Assembly (NCBI RefSeq): GCF_001720165.1
Contig: NZ_MCRI01000001.1
Coordinates: forward strand, 186,001 to 250,000
DNA: 64,000 nt
DNA from: Methylophaga muralis
Lineage (GTDB): Bacteria > Pseudomonadota > Gammaproteobacteria > Nitrosococcales > Methylophagaceae
Direction of reading: 5' to 3'
The translations under genes were made by a program, and so were the position numbers. Of the stretch, positions 27,587-39,897 are shown piece by piece (position 1 is the first letter of the stretch; every line of letters starts with the position of its first letter). The notes beneath the pieces are model-generated. The model did no database searches. It had not been told where the DNA came from and saw only the letters and a program-made list of their open reading frames with translations.

Positions 27587-27672
27587 CAGGTTGGGCTGAA
27601 TGAAATGAAGCCCAACAATCTTTTGTGTGAAATTCCAAACGTTGGGCTTCGCAAGCTCAGCACCAACCTACG
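27587..27672. repeat. Palindromic repeat, GC variant, copy 4
   Basis: CAGGTTGGGCTGAATGAAAT and GAAGCCCAAC on the left pair with GTTGGGCTTCGCAAGCTCAG and CACCAACCTACG on the right. The inner arms GAAGCCCAAC / GTTGGGCTTC are perfect. C for T changes relative to copies 1 and 2 occur in both arms, so pairing is kept. Confidence 0.8.
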
Positions 27673-27730
27673 AAAAGTGCTGATAACGCCCTTATGCGAA
27701 GCCGAGCATCGCAGATCAGTTTGGATCAAA

Positions 27731-27935
27731 CATGACGAGTGTTTGAGCGCAGCGACAAATTTGTCTGGAACAAATTTGGACGCAAGAGGCGCCCGGAGGG
27801 TGAGTGGCAAGGATGCCACGAATCAATTTCCGTCATGCCCGACCAGATTGAGAAGCACAGGGAACCCGCAGGGCAAGCATGGGCTGCCCTTTTGTTTGGT
27901 TCGTTTATTTTGGGCAAGCAAAATAAATGAACGCC
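27731..27935 (+). repeat. Mosaic hairpin element B
   Basis: The loop motif GAGTGTTTGAGCGCAGCGA (27737-27755) and the 54-base module (27882-27935, with TTTGGTTCGTTTATTTTGGG) are the same as in element C. The stem between is longer and more degenerate; CATGACG (27731-27737) and CGTCATG (27831-27837) can pair. Short frames through it are not credible genes. Confidence 0.65.
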
Positions 27936-27974
27936 CAGCGGCAGCGATAGAATTCAGAGATGATTCTCCTGATT

Positions 27975-28055
27975 GTTGGGTTTCGTACCTCAACCCAACC
28001 AACGTGCTTTACGTGAATGTTAAGTTGGGCTTCACAAGCTCAGCGCCAACCTACC
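27975..28055. repeat. Two half copies of the GTAGGTTG repeat
   Basis: GTTGGGTTTCGTACCTCAAC and CCAACC (27975-28000) is a right half. GTTGGGCTTCACAAGCTCAG and CGCCAACCTACC (28024-28055) is a second right half of the GC variant. They lie between mosaic elements B and C. Confidence 0.7.
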
Positions 28056-28073
28056 GACCGTATCTAATCCCGT

Positions 28074-28242
28074 CTATTGCCTCCAAAAATTGGCCTTGTT
28101 TTATGGATGAAGTGGTCGAGTGTTTGAGCGCAGCGAGTTTTCGGCCACGCCATAAAACAAGGTTAATTTTGGGAATCAAGGCAATATCGGGTGCCCTTTT
28201 CTTTGGTTCGTTTCTTTTGGGCAAACAAAAGAAATGAACTCG
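28074..28242 (+). repeat. Mosaic hairpin element C
   Basis: A 21-base stem (28086-28106 with 28150-28170; 19 of 21 paired, core CCTTGTTTTATGG / CCATAAAACAAGG) carries the loop motif GAGTGTTTGAGCGCAGCGAG (28118-28137). TATTGCC / GGCAATA pairs further out. The conserved 54-base module follows at 28189-28242 (GGGTGCCCTTTTCTTTGGTT onward). Stem sequence differs wholly from element A while loop and module are kept. Confidence 0.78.
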
Positions 28243-28340
28243 GGCTTTAGTCCGAAACTGCTAAGTTGGGGGTCACACTACAAGTTATTGGACGCTCCGG
28301 GTGTAACCTTTGTAGTTGAATTAATCTGTTACCAATGTAT

Positions 28341-28394
28341 TTGGGTTGAGATATTGAATTTAACGTTGGGTTTCGTTCCTCAACCCAACCTACC
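28341..28394. repeat. GTAGGTTG repeat, right part, at the HNH gene 3' end
   Basis: TTGGGTTGAG on the left and GTTGGGTTTCGTTCCTCAAC plus CCAACCTACC on the right form a shortened copy. It ends three bases from the stop codon of the minus-strand HNH gene and may act as its terminator. Confidence 0.65.
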
Positions 28395-28397
28395 GTG

Positions 28398-29102
28398 CTA
28401 TTCGATCCTATCGCTCTTCTGTAAATTGTGTCTTGCACAAAGTAGCTGAACATTCTCCGCTTTAAGCGATGTACCTCCTTTTGAATAGGGCAAAATATGA
28501 TCGAAGTGAAGCTCATCTTTTGAGCCACAAATAGTACATTTACCTACATCTCGTTTCCACACTTCAAGCTTAACGTGAGTGGGAATAATTCGCCGATGTT
28601 TAGTTGCTTTAAACATAGAATCAACTGGTGATGAGTTGTCTGATAGCTCCTCAATTGCTTCAAGACGAAATTTGAAAACCTCTCGCTTGCCATCACTTTC
28701 GCACCAAGAATCTACCAGATGAAATAGACCGTTATATCCCCAGATACCTTTTCGAAGTTTTTCATAAACACGAACCAAATCTGGCGCCTTATGTCCCGCC
28801 TTAAAATCTTGTGCGGCTTTGTGGAATTTCCCGTTTTCAGTCAGATTACCACTTGGTAAAAACTCTGGTTGATCCACTAACTTTGGGTTGGGTACTTCAG
28901 GTATCCGGGCATTGTCATGGCCTTCATAGATTAATACGGCGCCATCTTCTAATACCGCATCTTGATAAGGCGAATTCGGTTGAACTGACATAAGCAAAAC
29001 AGAATGGCCACCATGAAGCCTGAAGTTCATTCCCCGCTGTAAAGATGTACCTTCACGACCGCACATCTCGAAGTAAGAGATGATTTCATTACCAGTAGCC
29101 AT
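28398..29102 (-). CDS. HNH endonuclease with SRA-like N-terminal domain (putative type IV restriction)
   Basis: A 234-residue protein. The C-terminal 50 residues are a clear HNH nuclease: CTICGSKDELHFDHILPYSK, then GGTSLKAENVQLLCARHNLQ, giving two zinc-type Cys pairs and the His-Asn-His core. Residues about 20-165 resemble the SRA/YDG modified-base-reading domain (YQDAVLEDGAVLIYEGHDNA; a later VRVYEKLRKGIWGYNGLFHL; VFKFRLEAIEEL). SRA-HNH enzymes cut DNA with 5-methyl- or hydroxymethylcytosine. The SRA call is by pattern only and less sure than HNH. It lies 18 bases after glmU in the same direction and beside a repeat cluster. No methyltransferase is adjacent, which fits type IV. Confidence 0.7.
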   Translation of the reverse strand: MATGNEIISYFEMCGREGTSLQRGMNFRLHGGHSVLLMSVQPNSPYQDAVLEDGAVLIYEGHDNARIPEVPNPKLVDQPEFLPSGNLTENGKFHKAAQDFKAGHKAPDLVRVYEKLRKGIWGYNGLFHLVDSWCESDGKREVFKFRLEAIEELSDNSSPVDSMFKATKHRRIIPTHVKLEVWKRDVGKCTICGSKDELHFDHILPYSKGGTSLKAENVQLLCARHNLQKSDRIE

Positions 29103-29120
29103 AAACGCCCTATAAACTTT

Positions 29121-30485
29121 CTATTTTTTCTTAACCGGCCGCTGCCACCCCTTAACCGTCTTCTGCTCCGACTTAGTCAACGTCAACGCATTAGCAGGTG
29201 CAGTCTTCCGAATAGTAGATCCCGCCCCAATCGTCGCCCCATCCTCAACAGTAACAGGTGCAACCAACTGCGTATCTGAACCAACAAACACCCGATCGCC
29301 AATCACCGTACGATGTTTATTCGCCCCATCATAGTTACAGGTAATAGTGCCTGCACCTATATTTACATCAGCCCCCATATCGGTATCGCCGATATAGCTA
29401 AGATGGTTGATCTTGGAACCCAGGCCGATGTTGGCATTTTTGATTTCAACGAAGTTACCGACTCTGGCTTTGGCAGCAAGCTTGCTGCCTGGACGTAGTC
29501 TGGCAAAAGGCCCTACTGAACAGTTAGTACCCACTTCGGCATTTTCAATAATGCTGTTGGGCAGTATTTCCGCCCCTTCATGGATGACGCTATTGATGAT
29601 GATGCAGTTGGCACCGATGCTGACGTTATCGGCTATGCTGTTGATGCCTTCAAAAATGACGTTGATATCGATAGTGATATCCTGCCCTGCTTTGATATCA
29701 CCGCGTATATCCACTCGTGCCGGATCTCGGAAGGTAACACCTGACATCATTAAGTCAGTTGCTTTGAGTTGCTGATAATAACTTTCTACCTCGGCCAGCT
29801 GCACGCGATTATTGATACCGGCCACTTCCATTTCATCTTCACAGGTGACAGAGTTAATTTCGATACCTTGAGCAACCGCTTTGGCAATCAGATCAGTCAG
29901 GTAATACTCGCCTTGGGCATTATTGTTATCTAGCTGTGATAAGGCTTCGGTCAGCCACTTGGCTGGAATACACATAATGCCGGTATTGATTTCATTGATG
30001 AGTTTGATTTCTTCGTCGGCATCTTTTTCTTCGGTGATGCACAACATATTGTCTTCATAATCGCGAACAATACGGCCATAACCAGTGGGATCGTCCAATA
30101 TTGCTGTCAGTACTTTCAGGCTGTTGTTGTCGCCTGATTCAATCAAATCCTGCAGCGTATCCGCTGTGATTAACGGTACATCACCGTATAACACCAACAC
30201 CTGTTCACTGTTAACAAAACTGGCTTTGGCCTGCTCTACAGCGTGACCAGTGCCTTTCTGTTCATGCTGCATCACAACATCGATTTGCTGATTTTGCAGG
30301 TACGGCACGACTTCGTCTGCGCCATTACCACAGACCACGGCTAACTTGCTTGGAGAAAGCTGTTTAGCGGTATCAATAACATGCTGTAACAGGGGTTTGC
30401 CACCCAGGGTATGCATTACCTTGGGCTTGGCGGATTTCATGCGGGTGCCTTTACCGGCAGCGAGAATAATAATAGCCAGAGACAT
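29121..30485 (-). CDS. glmU: Bifunctional UDP-GlcNAc pyrophosphorylase / GlcN-1-P acetyltransferase
   Basis: A 454-residue protein that makes UDP-N-acetylglucosamine for peptidoglycan and LPS in the cytoplasm. The N-terminal uridylyltransferase half starts with LAIIILAAGKGTRMKSAKPK and contains VLVLYGDVPLITADTL. The C-terminal half is a left-handed beta-helix acetyltransferase with hexapeptide repeats, including VGNFVEIKNANIGLGSKINH and INIGAGTITCNYDGANKHRT-type segments. It follows atpC, as in many Gammaproteobacteria; the usual glmS neighbour is missing here and an HNH nuclease gene takes its place. Confidence 0.98.
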   Translation of the reverse strand: MSLAIIILAAGKGTRMKSAKPKVMHTLGGKPLLQHVIDTAKQLSPSKLAVVCGNGADEVVPYLQNQQIDVVMQHEQKGTGHAVEQAKASFVNSEQVLVLYGDVPLITADTLQDLIESGDNNSLKVLTAILDDPTGYGRIVRDYEDNMLCITEEKDADEEIKLINEINTGIMCIPAKWLTEALSQLDNNNAQGEYYLTDLIAKAVAQGIEINSVTCEDEMEVAGINNRVQLAEVESYYQQLKATDLMMSGVTFRDPARVDIRGDIKAGQDITIDINVIFEGINSIADNVSIGANCIIINSVIHEGAEILPNSIIENAEVGTNCSVGPFARLRPGSKLAAKARVGNFVEIKNANIGLGSKINHLSYIGDTDMGADVNIGAGTITCNYDGANKHRTVIGDRVFVGSDTQLVAPVTVEDGATIGAGSTIRKTAPANALTLTKSEQKTVKGWQRPVKKK

Positions 30486-30532
30486 AAAAGATTCCTTGTA
30501 TCAGCTCTGTAGTTTAGCAAAGACCTGCAAAC

Positions 30533-30560
30533 AAAAAAGGCCGTCCGAAGACAGCCTTTT
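30533..30560 (-). terminator. Terminator of the ATP synthase operon
   Basis: On the minus strand AAAAGGCTGTC-TTCG-GACGGCCTTTTTT is a stable UUCG tetraloop hairpin with a six-base T run, 21 bases after atpC and before glmU. Confidence 0.9.
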
Positions 30561-30580
30561 CTGGGTCATCACTTTCGTGA

Positions 30581-31003
30581 TTAATGCTTACGTGTTTTAC
30601 GTGCTCTTTCAATGGCGCGTAGCTGTGCCATTGCTTCTGCCAATTGTGCCTGGGCTTCAGCATATTCCATTTTTGTGGATTTATCTGCCAAGGCCTTTTC
30701 TGCACTGGCTTTTGCTTCTAATGCCGCTGCTTCATCTACATCGGCTGCGCGTAAAGCAGTATCGGCCAAAATAGTAACGATTTGTGGCTGAACTTCTAAA
30801 ATGCCACCAGAGATATAAAACTGCTCTTCCTTACCATCTTTCAGCAAACGTACTTCACCCGCTTTTAAACGCGTTAGTAACGGAGCGTGACGTGGGTAAA
30901 TACCCACCTCACCCTCTTGTGCCGAGGCAATTACCACTTCTGCTAATCCAGAATAAATGGATTCTTCAGCACTTACGATGTCAACATGAATTGTCATAGC
31001 CAT
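30581..31003 (-). CDS. atpC: F1 ATP synthase epsilon subunit
   Basis: A 140-residue central-stalk subunit. The N-terminal beta-sandwich includes [20 protein letters not shown] and [20 protein letters not shown]. The C-terminal helical hairpin is Ala-rich ([20 protein letters not shown]) and is the part that can inhibit ATP hydrolysis. It is the last gene of the operon, 18 bases after atpD. Confidence 0.97.
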   Translation of the reverse strand: MAMTIHVDIVSAEESIYSGLAEVVIASAQEGEVGIYPRHAPLLTRLKAGEVRLLKDGKEEQFYISGGILEVQPQIVTILADTALRAADVDEAAALEAKASAEKALADKSTKMEYAEAQAQLAEAMAQLRAIERARKTRKH

Positions 31004-31021
31004 CAGCTACCTCCCAAGAGA

Positions 31022-33315
<2,294 letters not shown>

Positions 33316-33329
33316 GAATTATGCCTCGC

Positions 33330-34871
33330 TTACCAGCTGCCGTTGGCTTTGAATTTTTCAATCGCGCTGCGCATTTGGCCAGCGATATTGTCATCAAAAT
33401 TACCAGTGGTGTTGATAGTGTTCATCAGGTCAGCATGCTGTGAACGCATGGTTGACAACAGTGACGCTTCAAATGAACCGACTTTGCTAACGTCAACATC
33501 ATCCAGGAAGCCTTCGTTGGCTGAGAACAATGAGATCGCCATTTCAGCAATTGATAATGGCTGATATTGCTTTTGCTTCATCAATTCTGTGACACGTTGA
33601 CCACGGCTGATTTGTGCACGAGTCGCTTCATCAAGGTCAGAAGCAAACTGAGCAAATGCTGCCAATTCACGGTACTGAGCCAAATCAAGACGTACACCAC
33701 CACCAAGTTTCTTGATGATTTTAGTTTGAGCAGCACCACCAACACGTGATACCGACAGACCGGCGTTAATCGCAGGACGGATACCAGCGTTAAACAAGTC
33801 AGTTTCCAAGAAGATCTGACCGTCTGTAATCGAAATTACGTTAGTTGGTACGAATGCAGATACGTCACCAGCTTGGGTTTCGATGATAGGCAACGCAGTT
33901 AAAGAACCAGTTTTGCCTTTCACTTCACCGTTGGTGAATTTTTCTACGTAATCTTCGTTTACACGAGCTGCACGTTCCAGCAAGCGTGAGTGAAGATAGA
34001 AAACGTCACCAGGATAAGCTTCACGACCTGGTGGACGACGTAACAACAATGAGACTTGGCGGTAAGCCCAAGCTTGTTTGGTTAAGTCATCATAGATAAT
34101 CAGTGCATCTTCACCTTTATCACGGAAGTATTCGCCCATTGAGCAACCCGCGTAAGGAGCAATAAATTGCAATGCAGCTGAATCAGAAGCAGAGGCAGCA
34201 ACGATGATGGTGTGACCCAACGCATCGTGTTCTTCCAGTTTACGAACAACGTTCGCGATAGAAGAAGCTTTTTGACCAATTGCAACATAGATACATTTAA
34301 CGCCTGTACCTTTTTGGTTGATGATGGCATCAACTGCGATAGCGGTTTTACCTGTTTGACGGTCACCGATAATCAACTCACGCTGACCACGACCTACTGG
34401 AATCATCGCATCGATAGATTTCAGACCAGTTTGCAGTGGTTGGTCGACTGATTTACGCGCGATAACGCCGGGTGCGACTTTCTCAATTGGAGAAGTACCG
34501 CTGGCCTGGATATCGCCTTTACCGTCAATTGGTTTACCCAATGAGTCAACAACACGTCCCAACAGGCCTTCACCTACTGGTACTTCCAGAATACGACCAG
34601 TACATTTGACTTTGTCGCCTTCCGAAATGTGTTGGTAAGCACCTAAAACAACGGCACCGACTGAGTCACGTTCCAAGTTAAGGGCCATACCGAAAGTGTT
34701 GCCTGGAAACTCAAGCATTTCCCCGGACATGACATCGGCAAGACCATGAATACGCACGATACCATCGGTTACACCGACTACGGTGCCTTCTGTTCGTGCT
34801 TCAGTAGCCCCGTCAAAGCTTTCAATTCGCTTTTTAATCAGGTCACTGATTTCTGCTGAATTCAGTTGCAT
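33330..34871 (-). CDS. atpA: F1 ATP synthase alpha subunit
   Basis: A 513-residue regulatory nucleotide-binding subunit. The N terminus is the standard [20 protein letters not shown]. The P-loop is [20 protein letters not shown], and the arginine-finger region follows in [20 protein letters not shown]. Its length equals the E. coli subunit. GAGGAAACAG before the ATG is a good ribosome binding site. Confidence 0.99.
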   Translation of the reverse strand: MQLNSAEISDLIKKRIESFDGATEARTEGTVVGVTDGIVRIHGLADVMSGEMLEFPGNTFGMALNLERDSVGAVVLGAYQHISEGDKVKCTGRILEVPVGEGLLGRVVDSLGKPIDGKGDIQASGTSPIEKVAPGVIARKSVDQPLQTGLKSIDAMIPVGRGQRELIIGDRQTGKTAIAVDAIINQKGTGVKCIYVAIGQKASSIANVVRKLEEHDALGHTIIVAASASDSAALQFIAPYAGCSMGEYFRDKGEDALIIYDDLTKQAWAYRQVSLLLRRPPGREAYPGDVFYLHSRLLERAARVNEDYVEKFTNGEVKGKTGSLTALPIIETQAGDVSAFVPTNVISITDGQIFLETDLFNAGIRPAINAGLSVSRVGGAAQTKIIKKLGGGVRLDLAQYRELAAFAQFASDLDEATRAQISRGQRVTELMKQKQYQPLSIAEMAISLFSANEGFLDDVDVSKVGSFEASLLSTMRSQHADLMNTINTTGNFDDNIAGQMRSAIEKFKANGSW

Positions 34872-34895
34872 CTCTGTTTCCTCTTTACGGGCCGC

Positions 34896-35426
34896 TTAGC
34901 TTATCGCGCTGGCCAGTCTGTTCAATTTACCTAAGGCAGATCCATCGATTACCAGATCGCCTGCCCGAATGATTGCGCCGCCCAGCAGACTTTCATCCAC
35001 ACTCTCGCTGAGCGTAATTTCTTTGCCTAAACGTTTTTTCAGTGCTGCAGCAATCTTGCTTTTTTGCTCATCGGTCAATGGACGCGCAGTGATCACATCT
35101 GCAAACAGTTTTTGTTCCGCTTCGGCGCGTAACTGTTCATATAGCTCAGCAATTTCAGGCAACAGCATCAGTCGATTGTTTTCTGCCAATAACAGCAGAA
35201 AGCCACGAGCATCCGCATTCAACTCACCTGTAATACCAGCCAGGAAATCAACTGCTTGCTGATCACTGACGGCAGGGTTATCCAGAATTGCCTGAATTTC
35301 ACTGCTTTCAGCACATTGAGCCAAAACTGCGAGCAGCTCAGACCATGTCTGCATGTCACCTTTTTCTTGTGCTATCGCAAATACGGCTGATGCGTAGGGG
35401 CGAGCGATGGTTATTGATTCTGCCAT
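34896..35426 (-). CDS. atpH: F1 ATP synthase delta subunit
   Basis: A 176-residue peripheral-stalk subunit joining F1 to subunit b. The N-terminal six-helix domain begins ITIARPYASAVFAIAQEKGD, and the C-terminal part has TARPLTDEQKSKIAAALKKR and DESLLGGAIIRAGDLVIDGS, the family signature. It lies 12 bases after atpF. Confidence 0.97.
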   Translation of the reverse strand: MAESITIARPYASAVFAIAQEKGDMQTWSELLAVLAQCAESSEIQAILDNPAVSDQQAVDFLAGITGELNADARGFLLLLAENNRLMLLPEIAELYEQLRAEAEQKLFADVITARPLTDEQKSKIAAALKKRLGKEITLSESVDESLLGGAIIRAGDLVIDGSALGKLNRLASAIS

Positions 35427-35438
35427 CCTATGATTCCT

Positions 35439-35909
35439 CTAGATTTGGCTGACTAACTCATCGAGCAGATCACTGTGGGCTTTATCATCAATCTCACGAC
35501 TAAGGATTTTGCCAGCACCGGCCAGTGCAACTGCACCGACTTGAACTCTCAGTTCATCACGAGCACGATTAGCTTCTTGCTCAATTTCCGCACGAGCAGA
35601 TGACACAATTCGCTCACCTTCAATACGTGCAGTACCTTTAGCTTCGTCGACAATTTCATTTCCACGACGTTGTGCCTGGGAAACGATTTCGCTTGCCTGA
35701 TCTTTGGCTTCGTGAATCACTTGTTGAGCACGCTTCTCTGCCAGTTCCTGTTCATGTCTGCCACGTTCTGCAGCAGCCAGGCCATCAGCAATTTTCTTTT
35801 TACGCTCATCAAGCGCCTGCATAATCGGTGGCCATACATATTTCATGCAAAAGCCAACAAAAAACAGGAACGCAATTGCTTGACCTATCAAGGTTGCATT
35901 GATATTCAT
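35439..35909 (-). CDS. atpF: Fo ATP synthase subunit b
   Basis: A 156-residue subunit with one N-terminal membrane helix ([20 protein letters not shown]) and a long charged coiled coil ([20 protein letters not shown] onward) that forms the peripheral stalk. The length equals E. coli AtpF. There is a single b gene and no b' gene. Confidence 0.98.
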   Translation of the reverse strand: MNINATLIGQAIAFLFFVGFCMKYVWPPIMQALDERKKKIADGLAAAERGRHEQELAEKRAQQVIHEAKDQASEIVSQAQRRGNEIVDEAKGTARIEGERIVSSARAEIEQEANRARDELRVQVGAVALAGAGKILSREIDDKAHSDLLDELVSQI

Positions 35910-35961
35910 GCCTGTACCTCTTTGTTATCGCAATGGTTTGTAGTAGTTAATGTTTAAACTA

Positions 35962-36204
<243 letters not shown>

Positions 36205-36254
36205 CTAAAACTTCTTTGATAAATAAAAAGTAAAACTAAAAACCACTCAAAAAA

Positions 36255-37157
<903 letters not shown>

Positions 37158-37162
37158 TTATC

Positions 37163-37537
37163 TCAAGCCTGTCTCATATGTCCAATAAATAAAATTATTT
37201 GCATTGCCGCGAAGCCGAGCAGTAAAGGTAATGGGCTAAGTTCTAGCACCGCAAATCCCACTGCAAACATAGCTATGGTGAGAAACCATCGCTCTGCAAT
37301 ACACCTGAATGCTCCCCCAAGGTTAAGCTCTGGGTTTGCACCAGCCTTCTTGACTGTTTTCAGTAAATGCCACCGAAGCAGCAATGTGTTGGCCAAACTG
37401 ATCATTCCGCCAAAGCTTAGGGCTATGGCGACATCCTTGCCTTGTAACCAGGAGACACAAGCCACCATGATAATCAATGCTATAAACTGAGTTTTTAGCA
37501 AACGATTTATGGGCTCAACTCTGGTTAACTGCTCCAT
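37163..37537 (-). CDS. atpI: ATP synthase accessory protein I
   Basis: A 124-residue protein with four membrane segments (TQFIALIIMVACVSWLQGKD; LSFGGMISLANTLLLRWHLL; FLTIAMFAVGFAVLELSPLP; LLLGFAAMQIILFIGHMRQA). AtpI/UncI proteins help c-ring assembly. It is the first gene of the operon, with a strong promoter 44 bases upstream. Confidence 0.92.
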   Translation of the reverse strand: MEQLTRVEPINRLLKTQFIALIIMVACVSWLQGKDVAIALSFGGMISLANTLLLRWHLLKTVKKAGANPELNLGGAFRCIAERWFLTIAMFAVGFAVLELSPLPLLLGFAAMQIILFIGHMRQA

Positions 37538-37580
37538 TTTTATCCGCTGGATCTTAGTTTTGCCTTAAGCAAATCAGGGA

Positions 37581-37610
37581 ATTATATAGACCTATGCTTT
37601 GCATGGTCAA
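37581..37610 (-). promoter_or_regulatory. Sigma-70 promoter of the ATP synthase operon
   Basis: On the minus strand TTGACC (-35), an 18-base spacer and a perfect TATAAT (-10) lie 44 bases before the atpI ATG. Confidence 0.8.
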
Positions 37611-37758
37611 CGACTATCTCGGTTAATTTATTCTAGGCAGAAGAAAATTGCAGATTTATGAATTAACTCACCCGCAATTTTTTATTTGTGAAAGATTCCA
37701 TTTTTGGATTCTGGTTTTGAGAGAAATTGTCTGTGATATTTTCCCGACCAAGTTATTA

Positions 37759-37790
37759 CTAGTCCCTGTTCTTTAGTTAACAGGGACTAG
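37759..37790 (-). terminator. Hairpin after the chemoreceptor-SBP gene
   Basis: Perfect 12-base arms (CTAGTCCCTGTT / AACAGGGACTAG) with an eight-base loop lie nine bases past the gene's stop codon. No T run follows on either strand, so it may be a processing or Rho-type end. Confidence 0.6.
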
Positions 37791-37798
37791 AGAATTTA

Positions 37799-39664
37799 CT
37801 ATGCCGTTTTGTACTTTACTGGTAATTCTAGCGATTTTGGCTGCAAATCAAATTTCAGACAATGCGCTTCATATAGGGATTTAAGTTCAGCTTCGCCCAT
37901 CAAATTTCCTGGTTCGTCACGGTAGCTGATATTGCCACTGACCGCGGCTCCCTGCCATCTTTGCTCGATCTGTTTGCGTTCGGGCTGCTGCTTGAACCAG
38001 GCAATAAACTCATTGGCTTTTGCCAGTAATCGATAACTTGACCCCCATGCATTGACCGCCATGGTGTAGTAGTAAGGCTGCTGAGCAATATTACCTGGAA
38101 CAATTTCAATTTTGCCATACCAAGGACTACCGGTATTTTCACAGGCCCAGTAATAAATCGGCAAGTCGACGCCAAAGGCATCCACCACCCCATCGGCCAG
38201 ACAGTTATGAATTCGTGATTGATCGGAATAGGCAATCAGATTATCCAGTTTTACTCGTCCTCCGGCTTTGCTTTCATTACTACTCCAGCGAAGTCCTCGA
38301 TCTTCGAGCACTTGAAATGCCGCAGGATCATTGATGATGCCAACTACCTTGCCATCCAAATCTTCAAGCCGATTAATATTGTTGTCACCTTTTCGACGAG
38401 CCAAAACCCAGTGCAGATAGGTATATGCTTCAGAGTAAGCAATATTATCGTATTCGGCAGATGGTGGTAGCGCACTGATTACAATGTCTGCCGGCGGTTC
38501 ACCATAGCGTTTACCCGCCGTAAGTAATTCAGTGCACATATCCCATGGCGCTTCGATAAATTCACATTCAACACCGAGAAAACGGGCAAAGGCTTTGGCA
38601 TAGTCAACATCCATTCCTTTAAGTGGTTCACCCAACTTTTCACGGAAAGATAGACCAACAAAATTTGGCTCAATAGCAACGCGAAGTTTGCCACGAAGCA
38701 AGATATCATCCAGCTGATCGTGCGCTGCATCGGGCACCAGATAGAGCTTTTTCAGTGTGGAATCCATGGATCTGACGGCAGAATGGATATCTGCTGCTTG
38801 AATATCAATTTTTTCCAAGCCTTTTGAGGTGTCTTCAACAACTTCATTAATGATTGTGTTTTTACTATGAATGCGCCGCATGACGCCATTACTTAGATCC
38901 AGCGTTTCAAAGATCACCGCGGTGTTTTCCATTACCGCAGTCAACTGCTCACTAATTGAGTGAAACAGTTCGGTTAACTGGCCTGTGGCAGATTGAATAA
39001 CCTCTACAAAATTGTTGAGTCGTTCAGCATTTGTCTTGCTGATGTTATCCAGTTCAGCATTGACTTGGGTAAAGTCGAGTTGTTTGGAGGCTTGTTCTGC
39101 CCTTTCCATAGTGACCGCTGCCAGTCGTCGAACTTCATCTGCAACAACTGCAAAGCCTCGTCCATGCTCACCGGCACGCGCGGCTTCAATGGCAGCATTT
39201 AGTGCCAGCATGTTAACCCCACGACCAATTTCCAGAATGCCATCAAGTACATCCGTAACGTTGTGCGATTTCTCATTCAGTGTCACGGTGATCTGTTGCA
39301 TTGCCAGGCCGACTGCGGTGTTGACATCATTTACCTCAACATCAATCTGCGTTTGCAATGCACCAACAGTGGAATTTGAACTGTTGAGATAATCATTGGC
39401 TTGTTTTAATTCGGTATCCAGTTTCTCAGTACGTTGACCGATCTCCGATAAAAAGTTTTGCTGAACTTCCAGCGCGCGAAAAATCTGTCTGGAAAGTTGG
39501 GCTGTCTGACTGCTCACCAGTTGAATCGAACGATAAAAACGTTTTTCTTCCTCAGAGAAATGCTGGCTGATAGGAAGCTCCGGCACCAACACGTTGTTTA
39601 GCTTGGCTTCACTGAGCTCTGATGAATTGAATATCCTGTTCAACAATTTCATTGCTGATTCCAT
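37799..39664 (-). CDS. Cytosolic chemoreceptor signalling domain fused to a C-terminal solute-binding domain
   Basis: A 621-residue protein with an inverted layout. Residues about 45-300 form a methyl-accepting chemotaxis coiled coil with the CheA/CheW tip at about 144-182 ([33 protein letters not shown]). Residues about 322-595 are a type 3 extracellular solute-binding (SBP_bac_3) domain ([60 protein letters not shown]). There is no signal peptide, no membrane segment and no HAMP domain, so both parts should be in the cytoplasm. It would sense an internal amino-acid-like ligand. It stands alone between parB and atpI; no che gene is nearby. An alternative start is the ATG at 39652. Confidence 0.88.
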   Translation of the reverse strand: MESAMKLLNRIFNSSELSEAKLNNVLVPELPISQHFSEEEKRFYRSIQLVSSQTAQLSRQIFRALEVQQNFLSEIGQRTEKLDTELKQANDYLNSSNSTVGALQTQIDVEVNDVNTAVGLAMQQITVTLNEKSHNVTDVLDGILEIGRGVNMLALNAAIEAARAGEHGRGFAVVADEVRRLAAVTMERAEQASKQLDFTQVNAELDNISKTNAERLNNFVEVIQSATGQLTELFHSISEQLTAVMENTAVIFETLDLSNGVMRRIHSKNTIINEVVEDTSKGLEKIDIQAADIHSAVRSMDSTLKKLYLVPDAAHDQLDDILLRGKLRVAIEPNFVGLSFREKLGEPLKGMDVDYAKAFARFLGVECEFIEAPWDMCTELLTAGKRYGEPPADIVISALPPSAEYDNIAYSEAYTYLHWVLARRKGDNNINRLEDLDGKVVGIINDPAAFQVLEDRGLRWSSNESKAGGRVKLDNLIAYSDQSRIHNCLADGVVDAFGVDLPIYYWACENTGSPWYGKIEIVPGNIAQQPYYYTMAVNAWGSSYRLLAKANEFIAWFKQQPERKQIEQRWQGAAVSGNISYRDEPGNLMGEAELKSLYEAHCLKFDLQPKSLELPVKYKTA

Positions 39665-39897
39665 AACTTTTGATTAAGTCGGAATATGCAATTGTCAGTC
39701 CAGCGAAAGGATTGATTGAGTGGAACGGATTAAAAGGCTTTAAAAATGTGATTTCAAGCACAAATTGATGCTTAGTGCCTTACCAAGAGTTGTTAGATAT
39801 TGCAGATCATGAAACTAAGTTGCACCAGAGTGACTCAGGGCTTCCCTAATTCTGTGCGTTTCAGAGATTAAAATACCTGAAAAAATTAGCTTATCTT

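Noticed and set aside
27330-28240. Several open frames of 60-217 codons on both strands
   Set aside because: They run through repeats and hairpin arms, have no ribosome binding sites or family motifs, and change frame with each repeat copy.
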